Source: Ustilago trichophora (lineage: Eukaryota; Basidiomycota; Ustilaginomycetes; Ustilaginales; Ustilaginaceae). From it: a stretch of 64,000 nucleotides of DNA. Of this stretch, positions 44,101 through 54,283 are shown in pieces. The position numbers were made by a program, and so were the translations under genes. The notes beneath the pieces were generated by a model that worked only from the letters and a program-made list of their open reading frames with translations, made no database searches and was not told the DNA's origin. Location of the stretch: assembly GCA_900323505.1 (NCBI GenBank), contig OOIN01000003.1, forward strand, positions 434,001 to 498,000. Reading direction: 5' to 3'. Every line of letters starts with the position of its first letter. Within the stretch, counting starts at the first letter, position 1.

Positions 44101-44851
44101 GGAGTTCTCACCTCAGCCGACCCTTACAGCCCCATTCCTCGATTTTCCAACTTTTTGGTCCCAAGCCACACAATTCCTGCTGCCGTTACTGTTACACATT
44201 TCTGACCGATGTTCGCAAACAATAAATCCTAAACCTTGATCTAGACAGAAGTCAAGATTGGCTTGATTCTCAGCTGAATTTCCCGAGTGGCGCCTAACTT
44301 AGCGTCAAGTGGTGGGAAGAAAAAAAAAAAAAAAAAAAAGAGGCGTAGGTTGCCAAGATGAAATATAGTATGAGAAATGAGAGAGACCCTGCAGGGTCGA
44401 AAAAGGCACCTTCATCCCTTGCCGACGCCACATGCCGTTGTACCGCGTTTCCAGCAAGAGGGTTCAACCACTCCTCTGCATGTTCTCACTTCACACACAG
44501 ACACACCATAGCCATTCAGAAAGCAATCTTGGGTAGAGAACCATGATCATTGATTTTGAAAGAAAAATAACTACAGTTGAACTAGACACGACTCGAAAAG
44601 ATTCGTGTGACGATATGTGAGAGAGAGATTGCCTTTAGATTCTTGTTGCCCCCATTGCTCTCGCCTCACACCCATGGAGGATGAGGCCCAAGCTTGGCAG
44701 ATATGTTTTGCGATTGGTTTCAAACTGAGAGCCATTTGTGCACAGAGAGAGAGAGAGAGAGAGAGACATACGAGTCAGAACTTGAGAATATACACGGGCT
44801 TGTCGAAGCTGCAAACCAAGGGATGAGCAACGTCAAGTTGTGGTTGGCCAT

Positions 44852-47800
44852 TTAGATTCGGAGGTGCTCAGCTTCCTTGTCCTCCAGATCATAATTGAGA
44901 GCACCGCCAAAGATGCCGCCAAACAAGGGCGAGTGGAGAGGTGTCTTGCATGCTGACGAAGGCAGGGCGCCCGACATCGAAGCTGAGACGGATGCATCCT
45001 GGTCTTTGCTGTCCATGGCGTTGTGCTGCGACTCGGTGGGTGCGACAACGTTGGTATGAGCATCCGGCTCGTGGAAAGCCTCGACTTTGTTAGAGTTGAG
45101 CTGGCTGTGCGGATTGAGGTTGGATCCTGGCTGAAGCAGATCCTTGCCGACAGCAGCCGGTCCGTTGGGCGCAGGCGAGCCTCGTGGCGTAGGTGTAGCG
45201 TCGGTGATGCGCATGCGCGGGAAAGCAGTGGCTGGTGAGTCCCCCTCCTCGTACCCAGCTCCAATACCACCTTCTGGCAGGCTCGAGAGCTGCAAAAGCG
45301 GCGTGGTCGGCATAGGCGAAGCCGAAATGGCCCTACCGTCTTCGGTCGCCTGCGGGGACACAGCTGCTCCCCCCTCGTCCTGAGAAGCGAGCATGGCCGC
45401 GCGCCTGGCGCGCTTCTCCCTCTTCTCTCGTCGAGTGATTCGGCCGGGACCAGCGCTATTGTTCGAAGCAACGCTGGCCGCGTCGCCTGCTAGATTGCTG
45501 CCACCGAGACGCAAGCCAGCAATCTGGCTGTAGGTGGGAGCGCTAGGAGTGGCAAACGAGCTGGAAGAAGGCGGTGGAATCTCGCCTCCACGAGTGGGGA
45601 ACAGAACAGGCGAGATGATAAAGGATCGTCGTCGGCCAGGGGTGCTGTCGCTGGAACGGCCAGCTTCATTGTTATCGTCCTCATGCGGCTGGCGCAGGGG
45701 ACTGATAGAGAACATTTCCGGGTGACGTACGGCGTTCGAGCTGGATCGAAAGGGGGAGCTAGTACGTGCGGCTCGACTGCCGGATTGTCCTTGCGATCTG
45801 GTGAGCAAGAAGGTGCCCAGAGGCTGCTGATGCTGGTGCTGTTGCTGGAAGGCGTTCTGCGATGGTACCGGAGCCGCCTGAGAATCACGGAAAGAGCCCA
45901 TCGGGATCTTGTGCCATCTTGCAAAGGCGTTGAGATTGAGCCCAGGAGCCGACGACGTCTTACGGCCAGAGCGGATCGAGGGTCGGCGACCTCCATCCTG
46001 CCCATCGGCTCCTTCTGCTTCAGGAGAGGGCGACTTGGAACCAGTTCCGCGCCAGATCATGCTGGAGTCAACGACATCGTCCAGCTCCATCGGGTCGACT
46101 TCCTCGACCGGCTCAGGCGACGAGGGTGCCAGCTCACTGTACTCGTCGAGTGCAGAGGCGGCATCATTAGCCGACGAGAATCGACGAAGACGCTTGGCCG
46201 AGAGACCTTCCTCCATCAGCGAGCTCCTACGAGCGGCACTGCGCTTCTTGGCGAGACCTTTCTTCTCCAAGCTTCTTTTGCCCGAGAAGGGCGAAGGTGC
46301 CTTGCGTGAGCCATCGATGACAGCGCGATGCACAGACTTGGCCGAAGTAGGCATGAAGCTGCCCATCTGAGGTTTGACGATGTTGGCGACGCGCTGCTGC
46401 TCGGGCGTCTTGGGCGCCGCCGCCATCGAGCTGTCGATCGAGGCAGCGCCGCTTCCGTGGCTGCTGGTGCTGCCGCTGGTGCCTTCACCGTTGATCCCGG
46501 GAAGCTGTACACCTGCAACCAGAGTGGCAGCCTCTTCCATAGTGACACCGAGGGCAGCAGCCGCTGCCTTGAGAGTGCCTTCGGGATCGCGCGCAAGCTC
46601 CTCGGTAGAGATGGTGATGCCGACTTCGTTGGCAGCATGCTCATCCGAGGACACGGGGGAGCCGCCAGAGCCACTGCCTGACTGCTTGCCGTTGACGCTC
46701 GAGTCAGACATGGGGATGGCTTGAGCAGAGTGAGGCAACGAAGGCGACGGGAGGGAGCTGGGAGCTGCAGGCGAGAGTCGACGCGAGTTGGTGGCCATGG
46801 CTCTTGCGCGTCTGGCATTGCGACCGCCGCGAGGAGCGACAGAGCCGACGAGAAGTCGTGGGTAAGGCATATCCTCGTCGGGAAGCTCATCGGTGGTGTC
46901 ACCGTCATCTTCGGGAGCGCCGAGCAGGCCGCTGGCACCGGACCAGAGCCTGTTGCCTCCTTGGTCGAACTCCCAATCGGCGCTGTCGTCATCGCTGTCG
47001 TCGACGAACTCAAACTCGCCATCGGAGCCGAATACGGCTTCACCGTCGCCAGCTCGTGCATAGATGAGTCGACCGTCTAGGTCTTCGATGACCAGCAGGG
47101 GCATTTCGGGCTTGATCTCGGCAGTACCGTCTCCGGCGCCTTCGCCTGTAGCAGCGCTTGCGTCTCCATTTGCCGTGCCAATGTGTGCGATTAGCGGAGC
47201 GTCGAGCAAACCACCTTCGAGATCGCTGATATCTCTGTCCTCATCCGAGTCGGTGGTGAACTCGTCGTCGTCGTCTCCATTCTCGTTGAGTGTGTCGGGC
47301 TCGCCCATCTCGCTGTCGGTAGAGGTTTCAAAGAAGTCGGTAAAAGAGGGCTCTGAAGAAGAGTTAAATGCCTCTTGCTCCTCGAAGAGCTCATCCTCGA
47401 TGACGGGCAAACCGTACATGCGAAGGGTGTCGGGGGACATGGAGAGCAAATCGGCGTCGGCATCGTCATCATCGTCGTCATCCTCGACATCGGCCTCCGC
47501 CTCTTCACCAACGGCACCTTGACCATCATAGTTGGAGCCGCGGCGTATTGCGATAGAGCGAGCGCGATGTTGTAGGTCACTCTTACTTGCCGAGTTGCGC
47601 TCGCTGCCATGACGACGACGATCTGAGGGATCGCGATGTTGGAGGCGGGCCTTTGCTTTTGACTGCCTGTCGAGAGCGTCCTGAATGATGAAGCGTTCCT
47701 CCTCCTCCTCCGTGTCTTCGCCGGAAGCGCCGCTGCCAAGAAGAGACTCGCCGTCGCCGGCTTCGGCGAGCTTGCGTTCCATCTCGGTGTCCGAGTCGGA

Positions 47801-48535
47801 TTGCAGGTCATCGCTGTCGATGCTCCTCGCCTTTCCCTTATCGAGTGAGGAGAAGGAGGGACCAGCGAGAGAGGCGGCATCATCGGCATCGTCATCCGAT
47901 GGTACGTCGGTCAGATCCGAATCCGTGTCGAGCTCTTCGAAACGTTCCTTGCGGACGCTCGCCTTTCGTTCGGCACGAGGTCGGTCTTTCTTGCTGCTAG
48001 AATAGACCTTTGCAGGTTTTTTGCCATTGGGGGTTCTTGATTTGTTTCTCGACGACATGGCAAGCGTGGGTACGGGAAGTTTGATGCCGGGGATGTGCTT
48101 TGATCCAAGATCGTCGTTGTCCTCGCCCGAGCTGGAGAGGTCGTCGTCCGAGTTGAAGAAGGGACGCGGGGAACCTCCGACGCTCGAAGCTGAGCGTGAA
48201 GAAGGGGGACCGGACTTGAAAGAGCCGGTCCGATGGAAGGGGCTGGAGCGGGTAGGGGTGGTCTGAAGTTTAGCCTGGAGGCTCTTGCGATGGCTTAAGG
48301 GATGGACAGAGTCTGCTCTTCTAGCGGAGCGGGCTGGTTTGTGCGGAATAAGAAATGTGCAGAATGCGATGGGAGAGCATGGGCGGCAGAAGGTTTGGCA
48401 ATGTGGTGTGACAAAGTGGATCAGTTGATGTTCGACTATAGCAAAGATGCCAACGAGCGGGGAAGGCGACGGAGACCGTCTTCTGGTACTGCTAACCGGC
48501 ATGCCAATAGAAGAGACTCCCAGGAAAAGGCTCAT
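44852..48535 (-). CDS. Large acidic disordered nuclear-type protein, family not recognised
   Basis: The open frame gives 1,227 residues from ATG 48535. The first 90 residues look partly like leader, and the next in-frame ATG is 48058 (MSSRNKSRTPNGKKPAKVYS, residue 160). The stretch just before it (RPFFNSDDDLSSSGEDNDD) still looks coding, so the true start or a 5' exon is uncertain. The sequence is rich in Ser, Asp and Glu with basic clusters. It has long acidic runs (about 340-365). An ordered-looking segment reads LLVIEDLDGRLIYARAGDGE, and a Lys/Arg-rich block reads KRSLEKKGLAKKRSAARRSS. Then come VDPMELDDVVDSSMIWRGTG and a distinctive FARWHKIPMGSFR near residue 870. A second basic block RITRREKREKRARRAA follows, then Pro/Ser-rich sequence. 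Nuclear location and a chromatin or transcription role are inferred from composition only. Confidence 0.75.
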   Translation of the reverse strand: MSLFLGVSSIGMPVSSTRRRSPSPSPLVGIFAIVEHQLIHFVTPHCQTFCRPCSPIAFCTFLIPHKPARSARRADSVHPLSHRKSLQAKLQTTPTRSSPFHRTGSFKSGPPSSRSASSVGGSPRPFFNSDDDLSSSGEDNDDLGSKHIPGIKLPVPTLAMSSRNKSRTPNGKKPAKVYSSSKKDRPRAERKASVRKERFEELDTDSDLTDVPSDDDADDAASLAGPSFSSLDKGKARSIDSDDLQSDSDTEMERKLAEAGDGESLLGSGASGEDTEEEEERFIIQDALDRQSKAKARLQHRDPSDRRRHGSERNSASKSDLQHRARSIAIRRGSNYDGQGAVGEEAEADVEDDDDDDDADADLLSMSPDTLRMYGLPVIEDELFEEQEAFNSSSEPSFTDFFETSTDSEMGEPDTLNENGDDDDEFTTDSDEDRDISDLEGGLLDAPLIAHIGTANGDASAATGEGAGDGTAEIKPEMPLLVIEDLDGRLIYARAGDGEAVFGSDGEFEFVDDSDDDSADWEFDQGGNRLWSGASGLLGAPEDDGDTTDELPDEDMPYPRLLVGSVAPRGGRNARRARAMATNSRRLSPAAPSSLPSPSLPHSAQAIPMSDSSVNGKQSGSGSGGSPVSSDEHAANEVGITISTEELARDPEGTLKAAAAALGVTMEEAATLVAGVQLPGINGEGTSGSTSSHGSGAASIDSSMAAAPKTPEQQRVANIVKPQMGSFMPTSAKSVHRAVIDGSRKAPSPFSGKRSLEKKGLAKKRSAARRSSLMEEGLSAKRLRRFSSANDAASALDEYSELAPSSPEPVEEVDPMELDDVVDSSMIWRGTGSKSPSPEAEGADGQDGGRRPSIRSGRKTSSAPGLNLNAFARWHKIPMGSFRDSQAAPVPSQNAFQQQHQHQQPLGTFLLTRSQGQSGSRAARTSSPFRSSSNAVRHPEMFSISPLRQPHEDDNNEAGRSSDSTPGRRRSFIISPVLFPTRGGEIPPPSSSSFATPSAPTYSQIAGLRLGGSNLAGDAASVASNNSAGPGRITRREKREKRARRAAMLASQDEGGAAVSPQATEDGRAISASPMPTTPLLQLSSLPEGGIGAGYEEGDSPATAFPRMRITDATPTPRGSPAPNGPAAVGKDLLQPGSNLNPHSQLNSNKVEAFHEPDAHTNVVAPTESQHNAMDSKDQDASVSASMSGALPSSACKTPLHSPLFGGIFGGALNYDLEDKEAEHLRI

Positions 48536-50954
48536 GGCCGATCGCCATTAGGGACACTTACAGAGATCTGCACTGAGTTGTCGAGACATGAAGTGAGAAA
48601 TGGGACGAGCGATGAGAAGCCCGTGCAAGTTGCTTCAGCAGTGAGAACGACGGTTTGAGTCCGGACGATGAGGTCGCAGGATCACCGGCTATGGCTGAGA
48701 TACTCGTTGAGAGTCGCTCGAGACTGCGCTGGCGCGCAAGAGGTGGTTGAAGGGAAAGCTGTATGCGCCGATTATGGTGCACCAGCTGGGCGCAGATGAT
48801 AAGGCGGGAGCCTGGTATTGTGATAGAAGAAGCCAAATGTATGGGAAGAGTTGGGAAGAAGCGGAAGGGAGCGGTGGGCAGCACTGAACATGTTCTGATG
48901 GGCGATGGTCAGGTGGATGTTCCACTCTCTAGCGCTTGCTCGACTTTGATTTTGTCAAGCGGCGGCGTTGAGGATTGAAATGCAAGTCGGTCCTGATTGA
49001 GACTGATGGTGACTTGCTTGCTGAAGATGATTCAGAAGAAGAGTATACTGTCGTTGGTGGTATTGTCGAAAAAGTAACGAATCTGAGGTTGGTGGAAGCC
49101 GGGCCTCGAAAGTGGATGGCTGATGTGTGCAGCCAAAGTGTTTAAAAGATGGAACGACTAATGCGAAGCTTCTATTGAGCAAAGAGCCTCAATGTGTTCG
49201 ACTGATAACTGTGATGTTGGCGGTAGGATGATTCAGAAGAAAGTGAAGATAGGATGTGGGGTTGAAGTTGTTTGGGAAGGATGAAAGGAAAGAAAAGGAT
49301 GGTGTTGGAATGAGATAGTGAAACGTGTGATTGCGCCTTTGGCTCAGTCTCTTTCGTTGATCTCTCCCAGGAAGACTTTTTTTTGGCGGCTTTCTGTACC
49401 AATGCGACATTTTCGAGATTTTTTTTTTTTGGGCTGGACGACTTAGAGATGATTTGGACTGTGCTGAGTTGCCGTAAAAGATAGCCAGAAGTGAAAGAAG
49501 CCTCTCCCATGAGAGAGTGCGCAATTGCTTGGAGTTCGCGGTGTACTGTACAGTACAGCAGTCTTCGTGGAAATTTTTCTGCGAGGCGACTCGAAATTTT
49601 TGAGAAAGGGAGAGCAAAAAAAAAGGAAAAAAGGGTTCAATTGACTCCACTTCTCGTGCTCTCGTGCTGTTCTGCTCAACCTGTCACCTTTTTCTTGTGT
49701 TGCTTTTTTGTTTTTTGTTTTTTTGTTTTTTTTTTTTTTTTTTTTACTCCGCATCTCTTGTCGTTCGTCACGATGCTGCTGATGCGCCGCCGTTTCGTTC
49801 GTTTCCGCTTCTTCCAGACACCTTTTTTTTTGCATCTCTGATGCAAGTGTGTGGCGCCGCCCCTGTGTTCGTGCGCTTCTCGTGTGTGTGTGCTTGACGT
49901 TTGCGCAGCGCAGGATTCGTTCATGCTTGCTCTGCTCTGTTTCTGCGCTCAAGCCCCTCTTTCGTTCGCACACAGAGAGGGGCCAAAAGAACACGCGCAA
50001 AGCTTCGTCACGCAGAGTAGAAACCAACCTTGACCACCTTGCGAAGGAGTGCCTTGGCCCGTGGAGTTTGCCCATCTTTTCTGCCTTGCCAACATCAAGC
50101 GCATGACGGAACTATCTTCACTCCTTGGAACGACGGTCTTCTGAAACGGTAGCTTGTAGCTGCAGAAGCACTCTGTCGGCTATGGACAATGCAGAGCTGG
50201 CAGAGACGCAAAGTCTTAGAACGCTACGGTTCAGTTACAGGCTGGGTGGCAAAACACAAACCTCGCTCGCGAATTGGAAGATTCGCGATTTTCTCAAATT
50301 GAACTGCCAGAGTAGTGTGTGCCGCACGAAAGAAGTGCTTTGCGAAAAAGCAACTACCGTACAGTACCCGATTGTTAGGTCCTGACTCCCGAAAGCCGGG
50401 AAGAGGGTCCAACGGCTCAGGAAATTTTTTCTGCGCTCTCTGAACTTGCAGCTTTTTCAAGAAGAGGGTCCTCGAATCCCAAATTTTCTCAAAATTTTTG
50501 GAGGTTGACACAGCGATCCTGCAGCCCTGACTTTTTTTTCTTTCTTTTTTTTCTCTCTCTCGGTTTGAGAAGAGAATTGGAAACAAAGTCTTCACGCAGC
50601 AAGAAGTGTCTAGCATAGTTTGGCTCTTGATCCTCACCGTCCTTCCGACCCTGATCACTACCCGTATCTTGAAGCTTGGAGGTCGGACTGTATCCGACAA
50701 CGAGCTATCACCTTTTCTACCACGCCTGTCCGCATTTCCGACTGAATCTTCGTCGGGACACTGGATCACAGCAACTCGGATTGCCAGCTCATCTCACTAC
50801 TCACGTCTGCTCCGTTGTCGATCTAAGGAACTGCGACGCCGACACCACTTTATCGCTGCTGATATCAAGCGTCCATCAGCTTACACTTAGACCCCATCAG
50901 CAGCACCGCTAGGGACACCATTGCTACATCACGCCTGGAGGTAGCATAGCAAGA
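48536..50954. other. 2.4 kb gene-free region between divergent genes
   Basis: It holds the promoters of the acidic-protein gene (leftward) and NOG1 (rightward). Contents are T-rich tracts (49380, 49420, 49705-49745), a 16-bp perfect palindrome made of TACTGTA/TACAGTA at 49542-49557, and a further TACAGTA at 50360. No coding sequence was recognised. Confidence 0.55.
49542..49557. promoter_or_regulatory. 16-bp perfect palindrome TGTACTGTACAGTACA
   Basis: The sequence equals its own reverse complement and contains overlapping TACTGTA and TACAGTA units. It looks like a site for a dimeric regulator in the shared upstream region of the acidic-protein gene and NOG1. No binding protein is known to me. 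Confidence 0.4.
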
Positions 50955-53066
50955 ATGACCACGATCAAGACCGTCATCGCTCCGGTCCCGACCGCGAACG
51001 ACTTCTTGGACATCGTCCTCTCCAAGACACAGAGAAAGACCCCTACCGTCGTTCATCCAGGATGGAAGATCACCCGTATTCGCTCCTTCTACATGCGCAA
51101 GGTCATGTTCACCAAGGATGCCTTCGCTGAGAAGCTCGATGCCATCCTCAAGGAGTTCCCCATCATGGACAACCTTCACCCCTTTGTCTCTTCGCTCCTC
51201 AACGTCCTCTACGACAAGAACCACTACAAGCTTGCTCTCGGTCAGCTCAACACCGCAAAGCACCTCATCGAACAGGTCTCCAAGGATTACATCCGTCTCA
51301 TCAAGTTCGGCGACTCCCTCTACCGATGCAAGCAGCTCAAGCGCGCTGCCCTCGGTCGTATGGCCACCATCATGAAGCGTCAGAAGGATCCTCTGGCCTA
51401 CCTTGAACAGGTCCGACAGCACATGTCGCGTCTCCCGCCCATCGACCCCAGCACCCGAACTCTCTTGATTTGTGGATACCCCAACGTCGGAAAGTCGAGT
51501 TTCATCAACAAGGTCACAAGGTCCGATGTCGATGTCAAGCCTTACGCCTTCACCACCAAGTCGCTCTTTGTCGGTCACATGGACTACAAGTACCTCCGAT
51601 GGCAGGTCATCGATACCCCAGGAATCCTCGACCACCCTCTCGAGGAGATGAACACCATTGAGATGCAGTCCATCACTGCCCTTGCCCACCTTCGAGCTGC
51701 CGTCCTTTATTTCATGGACCTCTCCGAGCAGTGTGGTTACACCGTTGAGGCTCAGGTCCAGCTCTTCAACAGCATCAAGCCCCTCTTTGCCAACAAGCCT
51801 TGCATTCTCGCCATCAACAAGGTCGACGCAAAGAGGCTCTCCGACCTCGAGCCCGAGCGCGCCGCCTTGGTTCAGAGCATCATTGACGAGTCCGAAGGCA
51901 AGGTCAAGCTCGCCGAACTCAGCACCTACACAGACGAGGGTGTCATGGACACACGAAACCTCGCCTGTGACGTTTTGCTCGCCTCGCGTGTCGAGACCAA
52001 GATGAAGGGCAGCAAGATCAACGCCGTCCTCAACCGACTCCACGTCGCTCAGCCCAAGTCCCGAGACGACGTTTCGCGTGCTGCTTTCATCCCCGAGGCC
52101 ATCGCCAACGGTTCCGTCAAGAAGTACGACTCCAAGGACCCCGAGCGCCGCAAGACGCTTCGTGACGAACAGGAGGAGAACGGTGGTGCTGGTGTCTTCA
52201 ATATCGACATCAAGCGCGACTACATGCTCGCCAACGACGACTGGAAGTACGACCACATTCCCGAGATCTACGAGGGCAAGAACATCGCCGACTTTGTCGA
52301 CCCCGATATCCTCGACAAGCTCGATGCTCTGGAGCGCGAGGAGGAGAAGCTCGAGGCCGAGGGCTTCTACGATGACAGTGGTGACGAGGGTTCCATGCTC
52401 GACGAGGAGGAGGAGGCCATTCGCAGTGCCGCTGCCGCCATCCGTGAGCGCCAGCAGAAGGCCAAGCTGGCCGCACAGGACCGAAGCATGATCAAGAACC
52501 AGGCTCGTGTGCCACGCAAGTTCCAGGAGCGCACATTGTCCCAGATGGCCGAGAGGATGCGCGAGATTGGTGTCGACCCAAGCAGCGTCACCGCCCGTGC
52601 CGAGATGCTCGCCAAGGCCAAGGGTCTCACTGGCAAGCGCAAGCGATCCGGTGCCGATGGTGAGGACGATGACGAGGAGATGGACGAGGATGAGGATGAC
52701 GAGGAGGCTGCCTGGGAGGATGACGAGGACATGGACACTGAGGAGGCCGACACCAGCGCTTCAAGAAAGGCTCGCAAGAGCAACGTTGGTAGCCGTCTGC
52801 TCTCATCGACACAAGCTCCCGTCAATCGCTCTGGCGGCAACATCAGCGCCCGTGCTGGCCCTGCGCGTGTCGCGGCATCCGACCGACAGTTGGCAGGTCT
52901 CAAGAACTCGGAGCAGCTCGAGAAGGCGAGGAAGCTGCGAGAACTCGCTCTGCGTGAAGGCAACTGGCACGCAAAGGCGGGTGAGTCGGATCGTGTCATC
53001 AAGGAGAAGAAGCCCAAGTGGCTCTTTGCCGGCAAGCGTGGCAAGGGTACCTCGAGGTCGCGTTAA
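50955..53066 (+). CDS. NOG1: Nucleolar GTP-binding protein 1 (60S assembly)
   Basis: A 703-residue protein matching Nog1 throughout. The family is an Obg/CgtA-like GTPase of nucleolar pre-60S particles; it inserts into the peptide exit tunnel and is released at the Rlp24/Drg1 step. The N-terminal helical domain (about 1-165) precedes the G domain, with G1 GYPNVGKSS (174-182), G3 DTPGILDHP (220-228), a [11 protein letters not shown] block and G4 NKVD (288-291). Downstream are the typical [19 protein letters not shown] segment, an acidic stretch ([20 protein letters not shown]), and the basic tail with [18 protein letters not shown]. Length is normal for fungi. Codon use is strongly C-biased, fitting high expression. 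No intron is needed. The start ATG is preceded by a short leader. Efl1, another 60S factor, lies in the same window. Confidence 0.96.
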   Translation: MTTIKTVIAPVPTANDFLDIVLSKTQRKTPTVVHPGWKITRIRSFYMRKVMFTKDAFAEKLDAILKEFPIMDNLHPFVSSLLNVLYDKNHYKLALGQLNTAKHLIEQVSKDYIRLIKFGDSLYRCKQLKRAALGRMATIMKRQKDPLAYLEQVRQHMSRLPPIDPSTRTLLICGYPNVGKSSFINKVTRSDVDVKPYAFTTKSLFVGHMDYKYLRWQVIDTPGILDHPLEEMNTIEMQSITALAHLRAAVLYFMDLSEQCGYTVEAQVQLFNSIKPLFANKPCILAINKVDAKRLSDLEPERAALVQSIIDESEGKVKLAELSTYTDEGVMDTRNLACDVLLASRVETKMKGSKINAVLNRLHVAQPKSRDDVSRAAFIPEAIANGSVKKYDSKDPERRKTLRDEQEENGGAGVFNIDIKRDYMLANDDWKYDHIPEIYEGKNIADFVDPDILDKLDALEREEEKLEAEGFYDDSGDEGSMLDEEEEAIRSAAAAIRERQQKAKLAAQDRSMIKNQARVPRKFQERTLSQMAERMREIGVDPSSVTARAEMLAKAKGLTGKRKRSGADGEDDDEEMDEDEDDEEAAWEDDEDMDTEEADTSASRKARKSNVGSRLLSSTQAPVNRSGGNISARAGPARVAASDRQLAGLKNSEQLEKARKLRELALREGNWHAKAGESDRVIKEKKPKWLFAGKRGKGTSRSR

Positions 53067-54283
53067 GCATCCCTCATCATTGCTCCACCTCGTACCTTGC
53101 ATTTCTTCCCCATCTTCCCATTTGTTCATACTTCTTGACTCTTACATGGTCTTTGCATGTCATCTCAGTTCCTGTCTTTTCCCGTTGTAGTTTCCACATT
53201 TACGATCCGTCTCAATGCATACTATACGACTCGAAGCTGGTTGTTGTGGTCGCGTTAAAAGTACTATGGTGGGAGATGAGCAATTACCAAGCACATACTG
53301 TTTCGTTGGCTATCGTTTGATGTATGCAGCATTGACTTCTGCCCGTCTAGTTCGAGGCTTCTACAAGTAGGTCTGGAGCAAGCACTCGGCTTTGTGCAAA
53401 CTGCCAAGCTGGACTCGACTGTGAAGCGACCTCTTGGCTGTATTGTGCCAGCTGAATGCGTTGTGGCTGAGGCTGTGTTTCCTGCTGCAAGATCAATTTG
53501 ACGCGAGGTCGAAAAGCCAAAAAAGCTCACACACAGGTGTCAGGCTGTGCTGTGTTCAATTCGACTCTGTCCCCTGCAGCACAACAGCGCATCCTTGCCC
53601 ACGCGGCTACGCCGGCGAATTGATGACGCGCAAAAGAGTGTTTTTAGCACCACACACAACCGACCAAATATATGCCGAAGGTGCCGACATTTTAGGAGTT
53701 GTCTTCCGAGCTTCTGCTCGACTCTCGATACAAAGTTGTTTTCGAGCTCCGACTGGTGCCCAGCATGCTGACGCTAGTGCTGGCAGGAGTGGATGCGTCG
53801 CAGTCCCGACAAAAGCCACCCCAATGTTGAATCAAAAGTGGGGTCCAAGCACAGACTGTGCATGCGGCTAACGAGGCGTTGTCCAGCACCACACCATGTT
53901 GGTGGCGTCGGCGAATCAAAGAAAAAAAAAGAATCTGAACGACAACGTCATACTTTCCGGGAGTGAAGTGGGGTGTTGTGGTTCGAAGCCTGTGCCGTCG
54001 GCTCAAGCTTGGAAGGGTCCAGGTGCAAGTCACTTGGCCAGCTGTGGCCGTGCCGTCACGCTGATCAAATGAAGTGTGACGGCGGTCTGCCTCAGTTAGT
54101 TCATATGTGAGAGGTGTATACGGTAACGTTCTTGCTCGCTCTGAGGTACCACCACTAGCCCTTCTTTCGACCACATCACTTCTTGTGGAGACATCGTTCC
54201 TTCTTTCCGACGACCAACTCTGACGCATATACTCTACTTTGCCTCAGCATCAACATTGTATCTTCCTTTCCCTACATGGCAGC
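53067..54283. other. Gene-free region between NOG1 and the next plus-strand gene
   Basis: About 1.2 kb with the NOG1 3' end and the promoter of the gene at 54284. No coding sequence or repeat of note; a short A run occurs at 53921-53930. A B-box-like GGTTCGAAGCC at about 53978 is not part of a tRNA fold. Confidence 0.55.

Larger units (their letters stand above)
38175..44851. other. 6.7 kb gene-free region upstream of the Nrg1-like gene
   Basis: No supported gene on either strand. It is upstream of the Nrg1-like gene and downstream of the acidic-protein gene, both on the minus strand. Visible contents are (AG)10 at 39281-39300, (GT)10 at 39341-39360, (GAT)14 at 39939-39980, A20 at 44320-44339, several CCAAT boxes (ATTGG near 40660, 40918, 41145, 41845; one perfect inverted pair at 41143-41159), and TACTGTA copies at 38606, 41361 and 43088. 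ORFs in it are repeat-derived or unlike any family. Confidence 0.55.

Noticed and set aside
50865..52256. 463-codon open frame antisense to NOG1
   Set aside because: Shadow of a codon-biased gene; composition is unnatural and NOG1 motifs on the plus strand are complete.
53976..53992. tRNA B-box-like GGTTCGAAGCC
   Set aside because: The flanking bases do not form a T-arm, and no cloverleaf can be drawn.
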